A stretch of 7,393 nucleotides of DNA, taken from NCBI GenBank assembly GCA_024643485.1, contig JAHEMU010000129.1, positions 1-7,393 of the forward strand. The letters are read 5' to 3'. A program made the translations under genes and the position numbers. The notes under the pieces are model-generated. The model saw nothing but the letters and a program-made list of their open reading frames with translations, made no database searches and had not been told where the DNA came from. This DNA is from Cytophagales bacterium (GTDB lineage Bacteria > Bacteroidota > Bacteroidia > Cytophagales > Cyclobacteriaceae). Below are positions 6,448 through 7,393 of this stretch, in pieces (position 1 is the first letter of the stretch; each line of letters begins with the position of its first letter).

Positions 6448-6455
6448 TATATTTG
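6448..6455 (+). promoter_or_regulatory. Possible -7 promoter element for bamD
   Basis: TATATTTG, an exact match to the Bacteroidota TAnnTTTG -7 element, ending 7 bp before the bamD ATG at 6463. As at ostA, transcription would begin at or very near the start codon. The -33 region (about 6425) has only TTTAG, not a clean TTG. It would drive bamD, rpoZ and whatever follows. Confidence 0.4.
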
Positions 6456-6462
6456 CAGGCTT

Positions 6463-7269
6463 ATGTGGAAAGTAGTTAAAATCGGATTTTTATTAGGCAT
6501 AGTAGCACTCGTTTCAACTTCTTGTGAATTCAGGAAAATTGAAAAGAGTCAGGATTGGCGCGTGAAGCATGAAGCTGGTTTGAAATACTATGAGGAAGAA
6601 GAGTATTATAAAGCTGGTGTGCTATTTGAACAAATTTTACCCATCGTTCGTGGTCTACCAGAAGGAGAAGAAGTGCAGTTTTTACTAGCCTATTGTAATT
6701 ATTATCAGGGCTTAAATGTATTAGCGGCACATTATTTCAAAACATTTTACGAATCTTACGGAAGAAGTAGTAAAGTGGAAGAGGCGCGATACATGAATGC
6801 TTATGCTTTATATATAGACGCACCTAACAGTAATTTAGACCAAACCAGCACGATGCTAGCTCAAGAAGCCATGCAAAATTTCATCAACCGATATCCGGGA
6901 AGTGAATACCGTGCCGATGCAAATGACATTTTAAATGAAATGCAGTACCGTTTGGAACAAAAGGGATTTAATAATGCCTTTCAATACTATAAACTTAAAA
7001 TGTGGAGTGCTTCAGTAGTTGCTTTTCAAAATTTTGAGTACGAATTTCCAGACAGTAAATTAATTGAGCAATCTCAATTTTATAGTATTTTAGCTGAGTT
7101 TCAATACGCAGAACAAAGCATTTCTACGAAGCAACAAGAACGTTATAGGGAAGTAAAAGCGATGTATGAAAAATTCATTGACCAATATCCGGATAGCGAA
7201 TTGATAAAACAAGTTGAAAAAGCTTATGAAAAAGCTTTAGATAAATTACAGAAAATAGCGATTAATTAA
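6463..7269 (+). CDS. bamD: Outer membrane protein assembly factor BamD (lipoprotein)
   Basis: Lipoprotein partner of BamA in the machinery that folds beta-barrel proteins into the outer membrane, anchored to the periplasmic face of that membrane. The 268 residues begin with a lipoprotein signal (WKVVK, hydrophobic IGFLLGIVALV, STSC with lipidated C21; the lipobox is relaxed, as is common in Bacteroidota). TPR-like helix pairs follow: KHEAGLKYYEEEEYYKAG (about 35-52), FLLAYCNYYQGLNVLAAHYF (73-92), EARYMNAYALY (107-117) with AMQNFINRYPGSEYRADA (136-153), then AFQYYKLKMWSASVVAFQNF, and a last unit with YEKFIDQYPDSELI. The repeated F-x-x-x-[YF]-P-[GD]-S turns are typical of BamD/YfiO. Length and order match complete BamD. 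It is followed after 15 bp by rpoZ, a pairing I know from Bacteroidota genomes. Confidence 0.94.
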   Translation: MWKVVKIGFLLGIVALVSTSCEFRKIEKSQDWRVKHEAGLKYYEEEEYYKAGVLFEQILPIVRGLPEGEEVQFLLAYCNYYQGLNVLAAHYFKTFYESYGRSSKVEEARYMNAYALYIDAPNSNLDQTSTMLAQEAMQNFINRYPGSEYRADANDILNEMQYRLEQKGFNNAFQYYKLKMWSASVVAFQNFEYEFPDSKLIEQSQFYSILAEFQYAEQSISTKQQERYREVKAMYEKFIDQYPDSELIKQVEKAYEKALDKLQKIAIN

Positions 7270-7284
7270 TTGAAATAATAGAAC

Positions 7285-7393
7285 ATGGTAAATCCTTCAA
7301 TCATTACCCGTAACCTTGACAAATTGGCAGCACAGACTGGCAATATCTATGAATCAGTTGCAATTATTGCCATGAGAAGCAAACAAATTGCTG
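7285..7393 (+). CDS. rpoZ: DNA-directed RNA polymerase omega subunit, N-terminal part (cut by the right edge)
   Basis: Omega helps assemble and stabilise RNA polymerase by clamping the beta-prime subunit. Only 36 codons are in the window. The protein starts MVNPSIITRNLDKLA and continues with TGNIYESVAIIAMRSKQIA, the N-terminal pattern of Bacteroidota omega, in which the helix NIYESVAIIA...R..QI corresponds to the YEAV/LV...RA.QI helix of other omegas. The ATG at 7285 lies 15 bp after the bamD stop, with no Shine-Dalgarno sequence in the gap, so it probably shares the bamD transcript. Confidence 0.9.
   Translation, partial: MVNPSIITRNLDKLAAQTGNIYESVAIIAMRSKQIA

Noticed and set aside
1..7393. 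A defence system, mobile element, CRISPR array or other exotic system.
   Set aside because: All genes but one are recognisable housekeeping or envelope genes, no direct repeats, transposase or integrase were seen, and composition looks even across the window.

Overview
The window looks like a chromosomal housekeeping segment from a member of the Bacteroidota, most likely a Cytophagales-type bacterium. The grounds are a type IX secretion (Por) C-terminal sorting domain, the long OstA-like form of LptA-type protein, a bamD-rpoZ pair, an LDH-like malate dehydrogenase, AT-rich DNA with almost no Shine-Dalgarno sequences, and matches to the Bacteroidota -7 promoter element TAnnTTTG at gene starts. 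The order-level placement is an inference from protein style only.

The layout is two gene groups diverging from a 14-bp gap near position 3870. The leftward group (3863 down to 1, minus strand) is tilS (tRNA-Ile lysidine synthetase), a stand-alone cyclic-nucleotide-binding-domain protein whose start overlaps the tilS stop, mdh (malate dehydrogenase), a TerB-like protein, and the N-terminal 190 codons of a Glu/Leu/Phe/Val-type amino acid dehydrogenase that runs off the left edge. Gaps are -8, 59, 10 and 9 bp, so this is probably one operon, perhaps with an extra promoter in front of mdh.

The rightward group (3878 to 7393, plus strand) is an OstA-like periplasmic protein (lipopolysaccharide export type), a small secreted protein with a type A sorting domain, the BamD outer-membrane assembly lipoprotein, and the first 36 codons of the RNA polymerase omega subunit, cut by the right edge. 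The sorting-domain gene has 202 bp before it and 88 bp after it and looks like an accessory gene placed between envelope-biogenesis genes. bamD and rpoZ are 15 bp apart and probably co-transcribed.

The themes are central metabolism and translation on the left (malate/oxaloacetate, amino acid/2-oxoacid, tRNA decoding) and outer-envelope biogenesis plus transcription on the right. I see no mobile element, CRISPR array, tRNA, rRNA, defence system or clearly novel system. The points most worth a second look are regulatory: the very compact divergent promoter region, promoter-like elements only 6-7 bp before the start codons of ostA and bamD (possible leaderless mRNAs), and three genes that can only start at GTG or TTG.
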